A stretch of 13,141 nucleotides of DNA from Sphingobacteriaceae bacterium UBA6709 (GTDB taxonomy: Bacteria; Bacteroidota; Bacteroidia; Sphingobacteriales; Sphingobacteriaceae): the NCBI GenBank assembly GCA_002454425.1, contig DKIV01000022.1, forward strand, positions 1-13,141, written 5' to 3'. A program made the translations under genes and the position numbers. Shown here piece after piece: positions 1-6,474 of this stretch. The notes beneath the pieces were generated by a model, which saw nothing but the letters and a program-made list of their open reading frames with translations, made no database searches and had not been told where the DNA came from. Within the stretch, counting starts at the first letter, position 1. The number at the start of each line of letters is the position of its first letter.

Positions 1-111
1 CTTTTGAGATAAATACAGATGAATTTGATCCTCTTTCTTCTCCATTCGATCGATGTCGAACAACTCTGTCAGGCCTTCTGGTAGCAATAGGGATAATAGC
101 TCTTTCTCCAA
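1..111 (-). CDS. ISAon1-type transposase, N-terminal part (partial, cut by window edge)
   Basis: Reading leftwards from a TTG at 109-111, a frame stays open for 37 codons to the edge of the window. It encodes a peptide beginning LEKELLSLLLPEGLTELF, with a later segment MEKKEDQIHLYLSQK. The leucine-rich LLLPEG segment followed by a charged K/E/D stretch and an alternating I-H-L-Y-L strand resembles the N-terminal region of ISAon1-family transposases, which in Bacteroidota are often encoded as a small N-terminal ORF plus a separate DDE catalytic ORF. Two in-frame stop codons at 139-144 lie upstream, and no ATG or GTG occurs between them and the TTG, so TTG is the only standard start. The catalytic part and the other end of the element lie outside the window, so intactness cannot be judged. 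The family call rests on recognition of a short stretch only. Confidence 0.55.
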   Translation of the reverse strand, partial: MEKELLSLLLPEGLTELFDIDRMEKKEDQIHLYLSQK

Positions 112-276
112 GTTCTTTTTGCGCGTAAAGATAAGATTTTATTAATCCCTCCACAGGTTTCCGGTTTGATCCCCTTTTGAGGCACGCGTTAGCGTCCGGT
201 TTTTCTGATCTGGAAATTGTCGCAAACTACCCCGACTTACGTCGTGATATGCCTACTTATTCCTTGTCGGCGTAGC
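112..276. other. Probable end of the insertion element plus spacer before the VOC gene
   Basis: This stretch lies between the transposase start and the VOC-gene promoter and holds no credible gene. It contains two direct copies of TCCGGTTT (around 159-166 and 195-202) and a small hairpin ACGC-gtta-GCGT at 184-195. Sequence of this kind is expected at the end of an insertion element. The terminal inverted repeat cannot be identified because the partner end is outside the window, and no target-site duplication can be defined. Confidence 0.3.
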
Positions 277-284
277 TATCTTTG
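277..284 (+). promoter_or_regulatory. -7 promoter element of the VOC gene
   Basis: TATCTTTG is an exact match to the Bacteroidota -7 consensus TAnnTTTG. It sits 28 bases before the ATG at 313, implying a leader of about 20 bases. No clear TTG lies at the usual -33 distance. The box also argues against translation starting at the upstream in-frame TTG at 217, which would lie before the promoter. Confidence 0.5.
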
Positions 285-312
285 TATTACATACCAAATT
301 AAAATAGCAACC

Positions 313-732
313 ATGAAACTAAATCCGTATTTGAACTTTGATGGAAAGGCAGAAGAAGCCTTTTTATTCTACCAGTCTGTATTTGGAGGGGAATTGTTTC
401 TGCAGAAGATGAAAGATGCTCCGGAGGCTGAGCGACTCTCTGAAGAGGAGAGAAACAGAGCGATGCATGTGTCGTTGCCTATTGGTGATGGACAATTTCT
501 GATGGCTTCAGATTGTCTGCCGAGCGCAGGGCATGTGTTGCATGTTGGCAACAATAATTATATATCGTTAAGTCCCGATAGTCGCGAAGAGGCAGATCGG
601 ATATTCCAGGGTCTTTCCGCAGGCGGAGACGTGGAAATGCCGATGGAGGATATGTTTTGGGGCGATTATTTCGGATCCTTTAAGGATAAGTTTGGTGTAT
701 GCTGGATGATCAATTATGCTAACAAAGCATAG
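313..732 (+). CDS. PhnB-like VOC-superfamily protein (glyoxalase fold)
   Basis: A 139-aa cytoplasmic protein of the PhnB/YjdN branch (COG2764) of the vicinal-oxygen-chelate superfamily. Visible hallmarks are the N-terminal strand MKLNPYLNFDGKAEEAFLFY (residues 1-20), followed by a QSVFGGEL turn (21-28), the MHVSLPIGD strand (51-59) and the C-terminal WGDYFGSFKDKFGVCWMIN (117-135), which is strongly typical of PhnB-like proteins. The length is normal for the family. The start is ATG 313; the frame extends to a TTG at 217, but that extension has no family-like sequence and precedes the promoter box. Members of this branch are mostly uncharacterised. They are often annotated as glyoxalase/bleomycin resistance or 3-demethylubiquinone methyltransferase-like, and neither activity should be assumed. 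It is a single gene converging on the helicase gene. Confidence 0.9.
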   Translation: MKLNPYLNFDGKAEEAFLFYQSVFGGELFLQKMKDAPEAERLSEEERNRAMHVSLPIGDGQFLMASDCLPSAGHVLHVGNNNYISLSPDSREEADRIFQGLSAGGDVEMPMEDMFWGDYFGSFKDKFGVCWMINYANKA

Positions 733-746
733 CACATATACGCTAT

Positions 747-787
747 AAAAATGCCCCCGTTTTCTTAAGATCGCGGGGGGCATTTTT
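747..787. terminator. Bidirectional intrinsic terminator between the VOC and helicase genes
   Basis: Left arm AAAAATGCCCCCG (747-759) pairs with right arm 774-787, which reads CGGGGGG then CATTTTT, with one bulged G. The A-run on the left and T-run on the right give a U-tract on both strands, so one hairpin ends both convergent genes. It overlaps the first base of the helicase stop codon (787-789). Confidence 0.9.
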
Positions 788-2076
788 TATGCTTTTTTAC
801 TTCCTTCAGGGCGAGATCCTTTGGATCTGTTACCGCCAAAATATCGTTTATTTCTTTTCTTCGCCTGTTGCCGTTTTTCTGAACTTGAAGGAACGACTTT
901 TACGGAGGCGTCGACTTTCGGCTTTTTGTCACGCGTATTTAGCGATATTTGAAAAGGGTGATCTGCGACCTCTATTTGTTGACGTGTTGTTTTCTCAATG
1001 TCTTTTAGATATTCCAATTCCTCTGGATCACAGAAGGAATAAGCATTTCCGTCTCTTCCGGCGCGGCCCGTTCTACCAATGCGGTGCACGTACACCTCTG
1101 GTTGATTAGAGAGATCGTAATTAACCACATACTGAAGTTCATCAACATCAATACCGCGGGCAGCAATATCGGTGGCAACCAATACACGGGTTTTCTGATC
1201 CTTGAAATTACTAAGAGCTCTTTGGCGCGCGTTCTGAGCTTTATTTCCATGGATCGCCTCTGCCTTAATATTGGCTTTAGAAAGCTGTTTCACAAGCTTA
1301 TCCGCACCATATTTCGTTCGGCTGAATACGAGGACGGTTTTAATATCCTTGTTTTGTAAGAGATGTACTAACAGCGCCGTTTTATCTTTCTTCTCAACAA
1401 AGTAAACCCGTTGATTTACCTTCTCAGCGGTAGTAGCAACTGGTGTAACCTCAATTTTTACTGGCTTATTTAGGATAGAGTCAGCGAGTCCCGCAATTTC
1501 TTTAGGCATCGTTGCCGAGAAAAAGAGCGTTTGTGCACGCTGAGTGGTAAGTGCAATAATTTTCTTTACATCGTTGATGAAGCCCATATCGAGCATTCTG
1601 TCAGCCTCATCCAGCACGAGTATTTCGGTTGATTTTATGCTTATCAAACGTTGGTTAAGCATATCAATGAGTCTGCCAGGCGTGGCTATAAGTACGTCAA
1701 CACCATTTTTAAGATTAGCTACCTGAGTGTTGAGCGATACACCGCCATAAATTACGGCGTGCTTTATAGAAAGGAACTTTGAGTACGCGGCAAAACTCTC
1801 ATCAATTTGTATTGCCAGTTCGCGCGTAGGAGCGAGAATAAGAGTATGAAGTTCGCGTTTGCGAGAGAAGTCTTTTCGGCTGTTTTCAAGAATCTGTAGT
1901 ATGGGTAGCGCGAAGGCCGCCGTCTTACCCGTGCCTGTTTGAGCGCAACCAAGCAAGTCTTTCCGCTCAAGCACAGCAGGTATCGCGGCTTCTTGAATGG
2001 GAGTGGGATTCTCGTAACCCTCAATTTTTAATGCCTTAAGGAGGGAGGGGCTGAGATTTAAATTTTCAAATGACAA
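787..2076 (-). CDS. DEAD-box ATP-dependent RNA helicase (RhlE-like)
   Basis: A 429-aa cytoplasmic RNA helicase that remodels RNA or RNP structures, as RhlE/CsdA/SrmB-type enzymes do in ribosome assembly and RNA decay. All core motifs are present: Q motif GYENPTPIQ (20-28), motif I AQTGTGKT (45-52), Ia PTRELA (83-88), Ib TPGRL (132-136), II DEAD (156-159), III SAT (187-189), IV VFSRT (250-254), V ARGID (306-310) and VI HRIGRTGR (331-338). The C-terminal tail from about residue 385 is short and Lys/Arg-rich, as expected for a non-specific RNA-binding extension. No ATG is available in frame. The TTG at 2074-2076 gives exactly the MSFENLNLS-type N-terminus usual for this group, and an in-frame stop lies upstream. 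Bacteroidota carry several paralogues, so a finer name cannot be given. It is monocistronic, with its own promoter and a shared terminator. Confidence 0.95.
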   Translation of the reverse strand: MSFENLNLSPSLLKALKIEGYENPTPIQEAAIPAVLERKDLLGCAQTGTGKTAAFALPILQILENSRKDFSRKRELHTLILAPTRELAIQIDESFAAYSKFLSIKHAVIYGGVSLNTQVANLKNGVDVLIATPGRLIDMLNQRLISIKSTEILVLDEADRMLDMGFINDVKKIIALTTQRAQTLFFSATMPKEIAGLADSILNKPVKIEVTPVATTAEKVNQRVYFVEKKDKTALLVHLLQNKDIKTVLVFSRTKYGADKLVKQLSKANIKAEAIHGNKAQNARQRALSNFKDQKTRVLVATDIAARGIDVDELQYVVNYDLSNQPEVYVHRIGRTGRAGRDGNAYSFCDPEELEYLKDIEKTTRQQIEVADHPFQISLNTRDKKPKVDASVKVVPSSSEKRQQAKKRNKRYFGGNRSKGSRPEGSKKA

Positions 2077-2154
2077 AATACGTGATCTAATTTGTATCGT
2101 ATGTATAACAATGTTGTATCCGTCCTATTGAGGAGGCTATCGTTATAATTTGTG

Positions 2155-2162
2155 CAAATATA
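2155..2162 (-). promoter_or_regulatory. -7 promoter element of the DEAD-box helicase gene
   Basis: On the minus strand this reads TATATTTG, an exact TAnnTTTG match, in a very A/T-rich stretch 79 bases before the TTG start. It implies a leader of roughly 70 bases. No good -33 TTG is visible at the usual distance. Long leaders are common upstream of cold-inducible DEAD-box genes, but no specific regulatory fold is recognised here. Confidence 0.45.
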
Positions 2163-2239
2163 ATATAATAAATGCTTAACTCGCTGAAATATATAAGTTT
2201 GATATCCTTAGATGGTGCGTAGAGCGTTCGCAGGCAGGA

Positions 2240-2272
2240 AAAACAAAAAGCCGACAAACATTGCCGGCTTTT
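2240..2272 (-). terminator. Intrinsic terminator after the YhcH-family gene
   Basis: On the minus strand AAAAGCCG (plus 2265-2272) pairs with CGGCTTTT (plus 2246-2253) around an 11-base loop, followed by TTTTTG and TTTTTT tracts (plus 2240-2250). It lies about 25 bases past the stop of the 2297-2743 gene and is oriented to end it. Confidence 0.85.
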
Positions 2273-2296
2273 CAAGTAAGTAGCTTAAGAGTATTG

Positions 2297-2743
2297 TTAG
2301 ATTTTAACTTTTACAACACCCTTTTTAATATTGCCTTCGCCAATCATGGGCGCATGCGCGTCTTCAGGGAAGAAGATTACAAACTGCCCAGCTTCAAGCG
2401 TGAAATACATCTGAGGTTTATCATTGAAAAAAATAACATCTTTTTCAGCGTTATATTCAGCAACCGGAGAATTAGTAGTGCTACGATCGCTCCAGCCCAT
2501 TGTTTCAGTACCAGAGATCACTACCTGAATATCAATTGCCTTATCGTGAGCCTCAAATTTTGCAGCATCAGCAGTCACTCCCGGTTTATCAGAAACAGCA
2601 AGTGTAAGACTTCCTTCTTCGATAACAGATTTGCCTGGCTCTAATGCGTTGAGATCTTGAGATCTTAAAAATTCAAAGGCTTTAGCGAAGCTTGGGTGCA
2701 CACTGAAATATTTGTCAGCGTTTGCAATAGAATCAATGATCAT
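2297..2743 (-). CDS. YhcH/YjgK/YiaL-family protein (DUF386, EbgC-like)
   Basis: A 148-aa soluble protein of COG2731. The family signature EAHDKAIDIQVVISG (64-78) and the second signature FFPEDAHAP (124-132) are both intact, giving the conserved candidate metal or ligand residues E64, H66, Q73 and H130 of the beta-sandwich fold. Length is normal. The biochemical role is not settled: relatives sit in sialate (YhcH), diketogulonate (YiaL) and beta-galactosidase (EbgC) operons, suggesting action on an open-chain or anomeric form of an acidic sugar. Here it lies 71 bases downstream of the KDG kinase on the same strand, which supports a role with a uronate-derived sugar (inference). A terminator stands between the two genes and no separate promoter box is visible, so its expression probably depends on read-through. 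ATG start at 2743 follows an A/T-rich leader without a Shine-Dalgarno sequence. Confidence 0.92.
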   Translation of the reverse strand: MIIDSIANADKYFSVHPSFAKAFEFLRSQDLNALEPGKSVIEEGSLTLAVSDKPGVTADAAKFEAHDKAIDIQVVISGTETMGWSDRSTTNSPVAEYNAEKDVIFFNDKPQMYFTLEAGQFVIFFPEDAHAPMIGEGNIKKGVVKVKI

Positions 2744-2764
2744 AGATTTTAATTTAGGAGGTTT

Positions 2765-2802
2765 AAAAAAGAGAAAGCAACTTGCCTGAGCAAATTGCTT
2801 TC
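2765..2802 (-). terminator. Intrinsic terminator (possible attenuator) between KDG kinase and YhcH-family genes
   Basis: Arms GAAAGCAAcTTGC (2773-2785) and GCAAaTTGCTTTC (2790-2802) form a 13-bp stem with one mismatch and a 4-base loop. On the minus strand it is followed by TC and then a six-T run (plus 2765-2770). It lies 12 bases after the kinase stop codon and is oriented to end kinase transcription before the next gene. Confidence 0.8.
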
Positions 2803-2814
2803 GTTGGAAAAATC

Positions 2815-3840
2815 TTATCTCTGAACACGACCAGAAGCATCACCTTTGATAAGGGTGCTTACTTCGCTAAGAGTAGCGTGGTTTAAGTCGCCAGGAATTG
2901 TGTGTTTCAATGCAGAAGCACCAACACCAAATTCAGCAGCTTCGCCCATTGGCATGCCGGTAACAAGACCGTAGATAAATCCAGAAGCGAATGAATCACC
3001 AGAACCTACGCGGTCAACGATACGTACGTTATAGTGTTTAGTATGGTAGAATTCAGTACCATCATAAACAAGTGCAGACCAACCATTGTCAGAAGCACTG
3101 TGGCTTTCGCGAAGAGTTGAAGCGATATATTTGAAACCAAATTTTTCTTTCATCTGCTGGAATACATCTTTGTAACCATCCAGGCTTAATTCGCCCTTAG
3201 TGATGTCAGTGCCAGAGCTCTTGAATCCTAAAGTTGTTTCAGCATCTTCTTCGTTACCGATACAAACGTCAACATATTTGCAAAGCTCGCTCATTACTTC
3301 TCTTGCTTTTTCCTTGCTCCATAATTTCTTACGGTAGTTAAGGTCGATACTAGTAGTAATACCTTTCGCTTTCGCAGCTTTTAAAGCCTCAAGAGTTAAA
3401 GCAGCAGCCTTGTCGCTCAATGCAGGAGTGATACCTGTAGTGTGGAACCAGTCAGCACCTTCAAAGATTTCATCCCAGTTAAATTCAGAAGCATCAACAT
3501 CAGCGATAGAAGCATCAGCACGGTCATAAACAACCTGAGACGCACGCATAGAAGCACCTGTTTCAAGGAAATAGATACCTAAACGTTTGCCACCTCTAGC
3601 TACATACTGAGTATCAACACCATATTTTCTGATGTGGTTAATAGCAGCTTGTCCTAATGCATTATCAGGCACTTTAGAAACGAAAACTCCATTCAAGCCG
3701 TAGTTAGAAACAGCTACAGCTACGTTTGCTTCGCCACCGCCGTAAGTTACATCGAAACTTTCAGCTTGAACAAAACGCTCAAATCCGGGAGTTGAAAGAC
3801 GCATCATGATCTCTCCCAGTGTTACTACTTTTTTAGACAT
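2815..3840 (-). CDS. kdgK: 2-keto-3-deoxygluconate kinase (PfkB/ribokinase family)
   Basis: A 341-aa cytoplasmic sugar kinase, expected to phosphorylate 2-keto-3-deoxygluconate (KDG) to KDPG with ATP. The PfkB fold shows the N-terminal strand VVTLGEIMMRL (5-15), the substrate-binding GGGEANVAVAV segment (34-44), the DLNYR segment (166-170) characteristic of KDG kinases, and the C-terminal anion-hole/catalytic motif DRVGSGDSFASG (276-287) with D282 as catalytic base. The usual GAGD is GSGD here, a conservative change. Length fits the family. The specific substrate is supported by the divergent KDPG aldolase gene 322 bases away. Without it, another 2-keto sugar kinase would be possible. ATG 3840 has an A-rich leader. 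A terminator follows directly. Confidence 0.92.
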   Translation of the reverse strand: MSKKVVTLGEIMMRLSTPGFERFVQAESFDVTYGGGEANVAVAVSNYGLNGVFVSKVPDNALGQAAINHIRKYGVDTQYVARGGKRLGIYFLETGASMRASQVVYDRADASIADVDASEFNWDEIFEGADWFHTTGITPALSDKAAALTLEALKAAKAKGITTSIDLNYRKKLWSKEKAREVMSELCKYVDVCIGNEEDAETTLGFKSSGTDITKGELSLDGYKDVFQQMKEKFGFKYIASTLRESHSASDNGWSALVYDGTEFYHTKHYNVRIVDRVGSGDSFASGFIYGLVTGMPMGEAAEFGVGASALKHTIPGDLNHATLSEVSTLIKGDASGRVQR

Positions 3841-3897
3841 ATTTATTTTTTATATATTAAAAAGGCTTGTTAGCGATTCCTTTTATCAAAAAGAAAT

Positions 3898-3905
3898 CAA
3901 AAGTA
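3898..3905 (-). promoter_or_regulatory. -7 promoter element of kdgK
   Basis: Minus-strand TACTTTTG matches TAnnTTTG exactly and lies 57 bases before the kdgK ATG. ATGACA (minus strand, plus 3921-3926) is a poor -33 candidate at slightly short spacing. Confidence 0.45.
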
Positions 3906-3958
3906 TATATTAAACATCATTGTCATATAACAAAGTGCAGGTTTTGTAAAAAAAAATG

Positions 3959-3972
3959 TGCAAACGTTTCCG
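3959..3972. promoter_or_regulatory. LacI-family operator-like palindrome
   Basis: TGCAAACGTTTCCG has a perfect 8-bp core AAACGTTT with a central CG. It fits most of the cre/LacI-family pattern TG-N3-A-N-CG-N-T-N3-C. It lies between the two divergent promoters, upstream of both. LacI-family regulators commonly control KDG and uronate genes. No regulator is encoded here, so the assignment is inference. Confidence 0.4.
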
Positions 3973-3996
3973 TTTAAATTCTCAATTCACATTGCT

Positions 3997-4024
3997 TTGC
4001 AAAGATTGATATTTTGTTAATTTG
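3997..4024 (+). promoter_or_regulatory. Weak promoter for the eda-MFS operon
   Basis: TTG at 3997-3999 is followed 17 bases later by TTAATTTG (4017-4024), one mismatch from TAnnTTTG. Spacing is a little shorter than the usual 19. The implied leader is about 130 bases. It is the best plus-strand candidate in the intergenic region. Confidence 0.3.
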
Positions 4025-4162
4025 CAGCTTGTTTTATTGAAAATGTGTTAAGCCGAGTACGGGTTTTAAATAGTGATCTTGCGCAAAACACCACTTATTC
4101 GATTTAAAATTTTTACATTAGCCACATTAATCGCTTTTTAAAATCACTAAGTTAATATTATA

Positions 4163-4825
4163 ATGGAAAAGAAATCAGAACTTTTAAAGCTTATTCAGGA
4201 GCAAGGTGTATTACCTTTATATTTCAATAAAGATAAAGAAGTTTGTCTTGATCTCTTGAAGGCGCTTTATTCAGCAGGTATCAGATCTGTAGAGTTCACA
4301 AACCGTGGCGAAGCTGCTTTAGAAAACTTTAAAGCTATGCGCGCGCTTTGCGATACTGAACTTAAAGGTATGACTTTAGGTATTGGTACAATTAAAGATG
4401 CGGCAGCTACACAAACATTCATTGATGCTGGTGCAGATTATATTATCAGTCCGGGCTTGGTTGAAGATGTTGCTGAAGTTGCTGATAAACACAACATGCT
4501 TTGGGTTCCAGGTTGTATGACTCCAACGGAAATCATCAAAGCTGAAAAAATGGGAGCTAAGTTCGTTAAGTTATTTCCTGGCGACAGCTTGAAACCACAG
4601 TTCTTAGCTGGTATCCGTTCATTATTCCCTGATCTTTTATTTATGCCTACCGGTGGTGTTGATCTTGATGAGGCAAACATCTCTGCATGGTTTAAGGCCG
4701 GTGTTTGTGCTGTGGGTATGGGAAGCAAGCTTGTTTCTAAAGACATTATGGATAACAAGAAATACGACGAACTCGTTACTCTTACAAAGAAGGCTGTTGA
4801 AATCGTACAGTCTTGCAAAAAATAG
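4163..4825 (+). CDS. eda: 2-keto-3-deoxy-6-phosphogluconate (KDPG) aldolase
   Basis: A 220-aa class I aldolase, cytoplasmic, that splits KDPG into pyruvate and glyceraldehyde-3-phosphate. Catalytic residues known from E. coli Eda have clear counterparts: E44 and R48 in SVEFTNRG, Schiff-base lysine K136 in FVKLFPG, plus the GIGT motif (74-77), SPG (96-98) and the phosphate-binding PTGGV (162-166). Length is normal (about 205-225). Many homologues also cleave 4-hydroxy-2-oxoglutarate, and a 2-keto-3-deoxygalactonate aldolase cannot be excluded from sequence alone. The divergent KDG kinase favours KDPG. It is the first gene of a plus-strand operon, with the MFS gene starting 34 bases after its stop and no terminator between. 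Confidence 0.93.
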   Translation: MEKKSELLKLIQEQGVLPLYFNKDKEVCLDLLKALYSAGIRSVEFTNRGEAALENFKAMRALCDTELKGMTLGIGTIKDAAATQTFIDAGADYIISPGLVEDVAEVADKHNMLWVPGCMTPTEIIKAEKMGAKFVKLFPGDSLKPQFLAGIRSLFPDLLFMPTGGVDLDEANISAWFKAGVCAVGMGSKLVSKDIMDNKKYDELVTLTKKAVEIVQSCKK

Positions 4826-4859
4826 CTAACCGATAACCAGAAACATAAATTTAGATCAA

Positions 4860-6221
4860 ATGACTGAGACCAAGATTGGGAAATATAGATGGGTGATTGC
4901 CACTCTTCTACTTTTCTCAACCACCATCAACTACATGGACCGAAACGTTATCGGTTTCCTGAAGGACTATTTCTGTTCGCCTGAAGGCTTTGGTTGGACT
5001 CCGCAACAGTTTTCCTACCTGACTTCGATCTTCACCCTGTTCTATGCGGGTTTTACGCTTATCGCAGGATGGATTATTGATAAAGTGGGCTCAAAGGTAG
5101 GTCTTGCCGCATCTCTTATTGTGTGGTCTGCTACCGGAATCCTGAGTGCCTTTGTTGGAAAAACTCTTATAGGCCAATGTATTGCAAGAAGCTTGTTTGG
5201 TGCCGGTGAAGCAGGAAACTTTCCAGCTTCTATTAAGACCGTTGCTGAATGGTTTCCTAAGAAAGAGCGCGCGTTGGCGACAGGTGTTTTCAATTCTGGT
5301 TCTAACATTGGAGCTATGATCTGTGCTATCTTCGTTCCATGGGCTTTATTGACCTGGACAGGAGATAGTAAATTCCTTGGTTTATTCCATGGTTGGCAGA
5401 TGGCGTTCATCTTAACTGGTATCGTTGGTTTCTTATGGTTGGCGTTCTGGGCAATTTACTATGCTTCTCCTAAGAAGATGCTTGAAAAAGGTAAAATCAC
5501 TCAAGCGGAATATGATTATATCCACAGCGATAAGGATGAAGTTGTAAACGTTAACGCGGAGGCTGACAGTAAAGTGTCGTGGGGTAAAATGCTTACCTAC
5601 AAGCAAACCTGGGCTTTCGTGCTTGGTAAGTTTATGACCGACGGAATCTGGTGGTTCCTGCTATTCTGGTTACCTACTTATGTTCGCCAACAATTTGGCG
5701 CTGGTTTGTCAGCAGAAGAAGTGGCTACTCGTGTAATGGTCTCAAACTTTGTGGTTTTTGGTATCGCTATTATTGGATCTGTATTCGGCGGTTCTATTCC
5801 TATGTCATTTATGAATAGAGGCTGGCAGGCATATCGTGCCCGTATGACCGCGATGCTAATTATAGCATGTGCGCCTTTATTATTATTAACGACGCAGACG
5901 ATGGCCGGTTTCGGTATTGTTAGTGCGATTGTTATTATCAGTATCGGTGGCGCTGCGCATCAGGCATGGTCTGCGAACTTGTTCACCACTGTTTCCGACA
6001 TGTTCCCTAAGAAGGCTGTAGGTACTGTTACAGGTATCGGTGCTGCTGCCGGAGGTTTAGGGGGCGTTTTAGTTCAGCTTCTTGCCGGTTATCTCGACGG
6101 TACATTCTCAACGAATACTGCCTACGGTGTTATGTTCGGCGTTTGTGCTTTTTCTTATCTTATTGCCTGGGCAATGATGAAAGCATTGGTACCGCGTCAT
6201 AAACCTATTACTGATTTGTAA
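4860..6221 (+). CDS. MFS transporter, anion:cation symporter family (hexuronate type)
   Basis: A 453-aa inner-membrane protein with about 12 predicted membrane segments, the first at roughly residues 12-32. Family marks are INYMDRNVIG in and after TM1 (23-32), typical of ACS-family ExuT/GudP-like carriers; the TM2-TM3 loop motif GWIIDKVGSKVG (70-81); and GAGEAGNFPASIKTVAEWFP (114-133), also characteristic of the hexuronate/glucarate subgroup. A charged cytoplasmic loop at about residues 200-240 separates the halves. It likely imports a sugar acid with protons. Hexuronate, unsaturated-uronate product or KDG are all compatible, and the co-operonic KDPG aldolase favours a compound feeding KDG. 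No signal peptide is needed. Followed 29 bases later by a strong terminator. Confidence 0.88.
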   Translation: MTETKIGKYRWVIATLLLFSTTINYMDRNVIGFLKDYFCSPEGFGWTPQQFSYLTSIFTLFYAGFTLIAGWIIDKVGSKVGLAASLIVWSATGILSAFVGKTLIGQCIARSLFGAGEAGNFPASIKTVAEWFPKKERALATGVFNSGSNIGAMICAIFVPWALLTWTGDSKFLGLFHGWQMAFILTGIVGFLWLAFWAIYYASPKKMLEKGKITQAEYDYIHSDKDEVVNVNAEADSKVSWGKMLTYKQTWAFVLGKFMTDGIWWFLLFWLPTYVRQQFGAGLSAEEVATRVMVSNFVVFGIAIIGSVFGGSIPMSFMNRGWQAYRARMTAMLIIACAPLLLLTTQTMAGFGIVSAIVIISIGGAAHQAWSANLFTTVSDMFPKKAVGTVTGIGAAAGGLGGVLVQLLAGYLDGTFSTNTAYGVMFGVCAFSYLIAWAMMKALVPRHKPITDL

Positions 6222-6249
6222 TTGTCTGAACAGACGTTCAAGTATAACG

Positions 6250-6283
6250 AAGGTTGCTCTGCATAGGGCAACCTTTTTTTTTT
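6250..6283 (+). terminator. Intrinsic terminator of the eda-MFS operon
   Basis: AAGGTTGCTCT (6250-6260) pairs with AGGGCAACCTT (6265-6275) around a GCAT loop: an 11-bp stem with one G-T wobble, running into a ten-T run (6274-6283). Confidence 0.93.
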
Positions 6284-6396
6284 GCGCCTTCTATAGCTTT
6301 TTTTGCGGGATTTTAGATTTTCGTCCGGCAAACTGATCGAATTTTCATTAATTTTCTTATTTCGTTATAAGACTGTAAATCCGATAATATTTTATC

Positions 6397-6404
6397 TATG
6401 TTTG
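6397..6404 (+). promoter_or_regulatory. -7 promoter element of gapN
   Basis: TATGTTTG is an exact TAnnTTTG match, 70 bases before the ATG at 6475 and after the preceding terminator. The -33 position has only a CTG (6373-6375). It implies gapN is transcribed separately from eda-MFS, with a leader of about 65 bases. Confidence 0.45.
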
Positions 6405-6474
6405 TATGGCTGTCTGTGTTGCTATTTCGGCTTAGAAATGCGCATTGCGGCAACTAGTAATTATTATAAACAAT

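Larger units (their letters stand above)
3841..4162. other. Divergent promoter region between kdgK and eda
   Basis: These 322 A/T-rich, gene-free bases separate the two halves of the KDG module. They hold a minus-strand -7 box (3898-3905), a LacI-type operator-like palindrome (3959-3972) and a weak plus-strand promoter (about 3997-4024). The arrangement suggests both halves answer to one regulator, whose gene is not in the window. Confidence 0.6.

Noticed and set aside
217..312. N-terminal extension of the VOC protein from an upstream TTG
   Set aside because: The 32 added residues have no family-like sequence and lie across an exact TAnnTTTG promoter box at 277-284. ATG 313 gives the normal family N-terminus.
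4438..4920. 160-codon minus-strand frame over the aldolase gene
   Set aside because: It is antisense to the well-supported KDPG aldolase and the MFS start; Ser-rich shadow composition with no family features.
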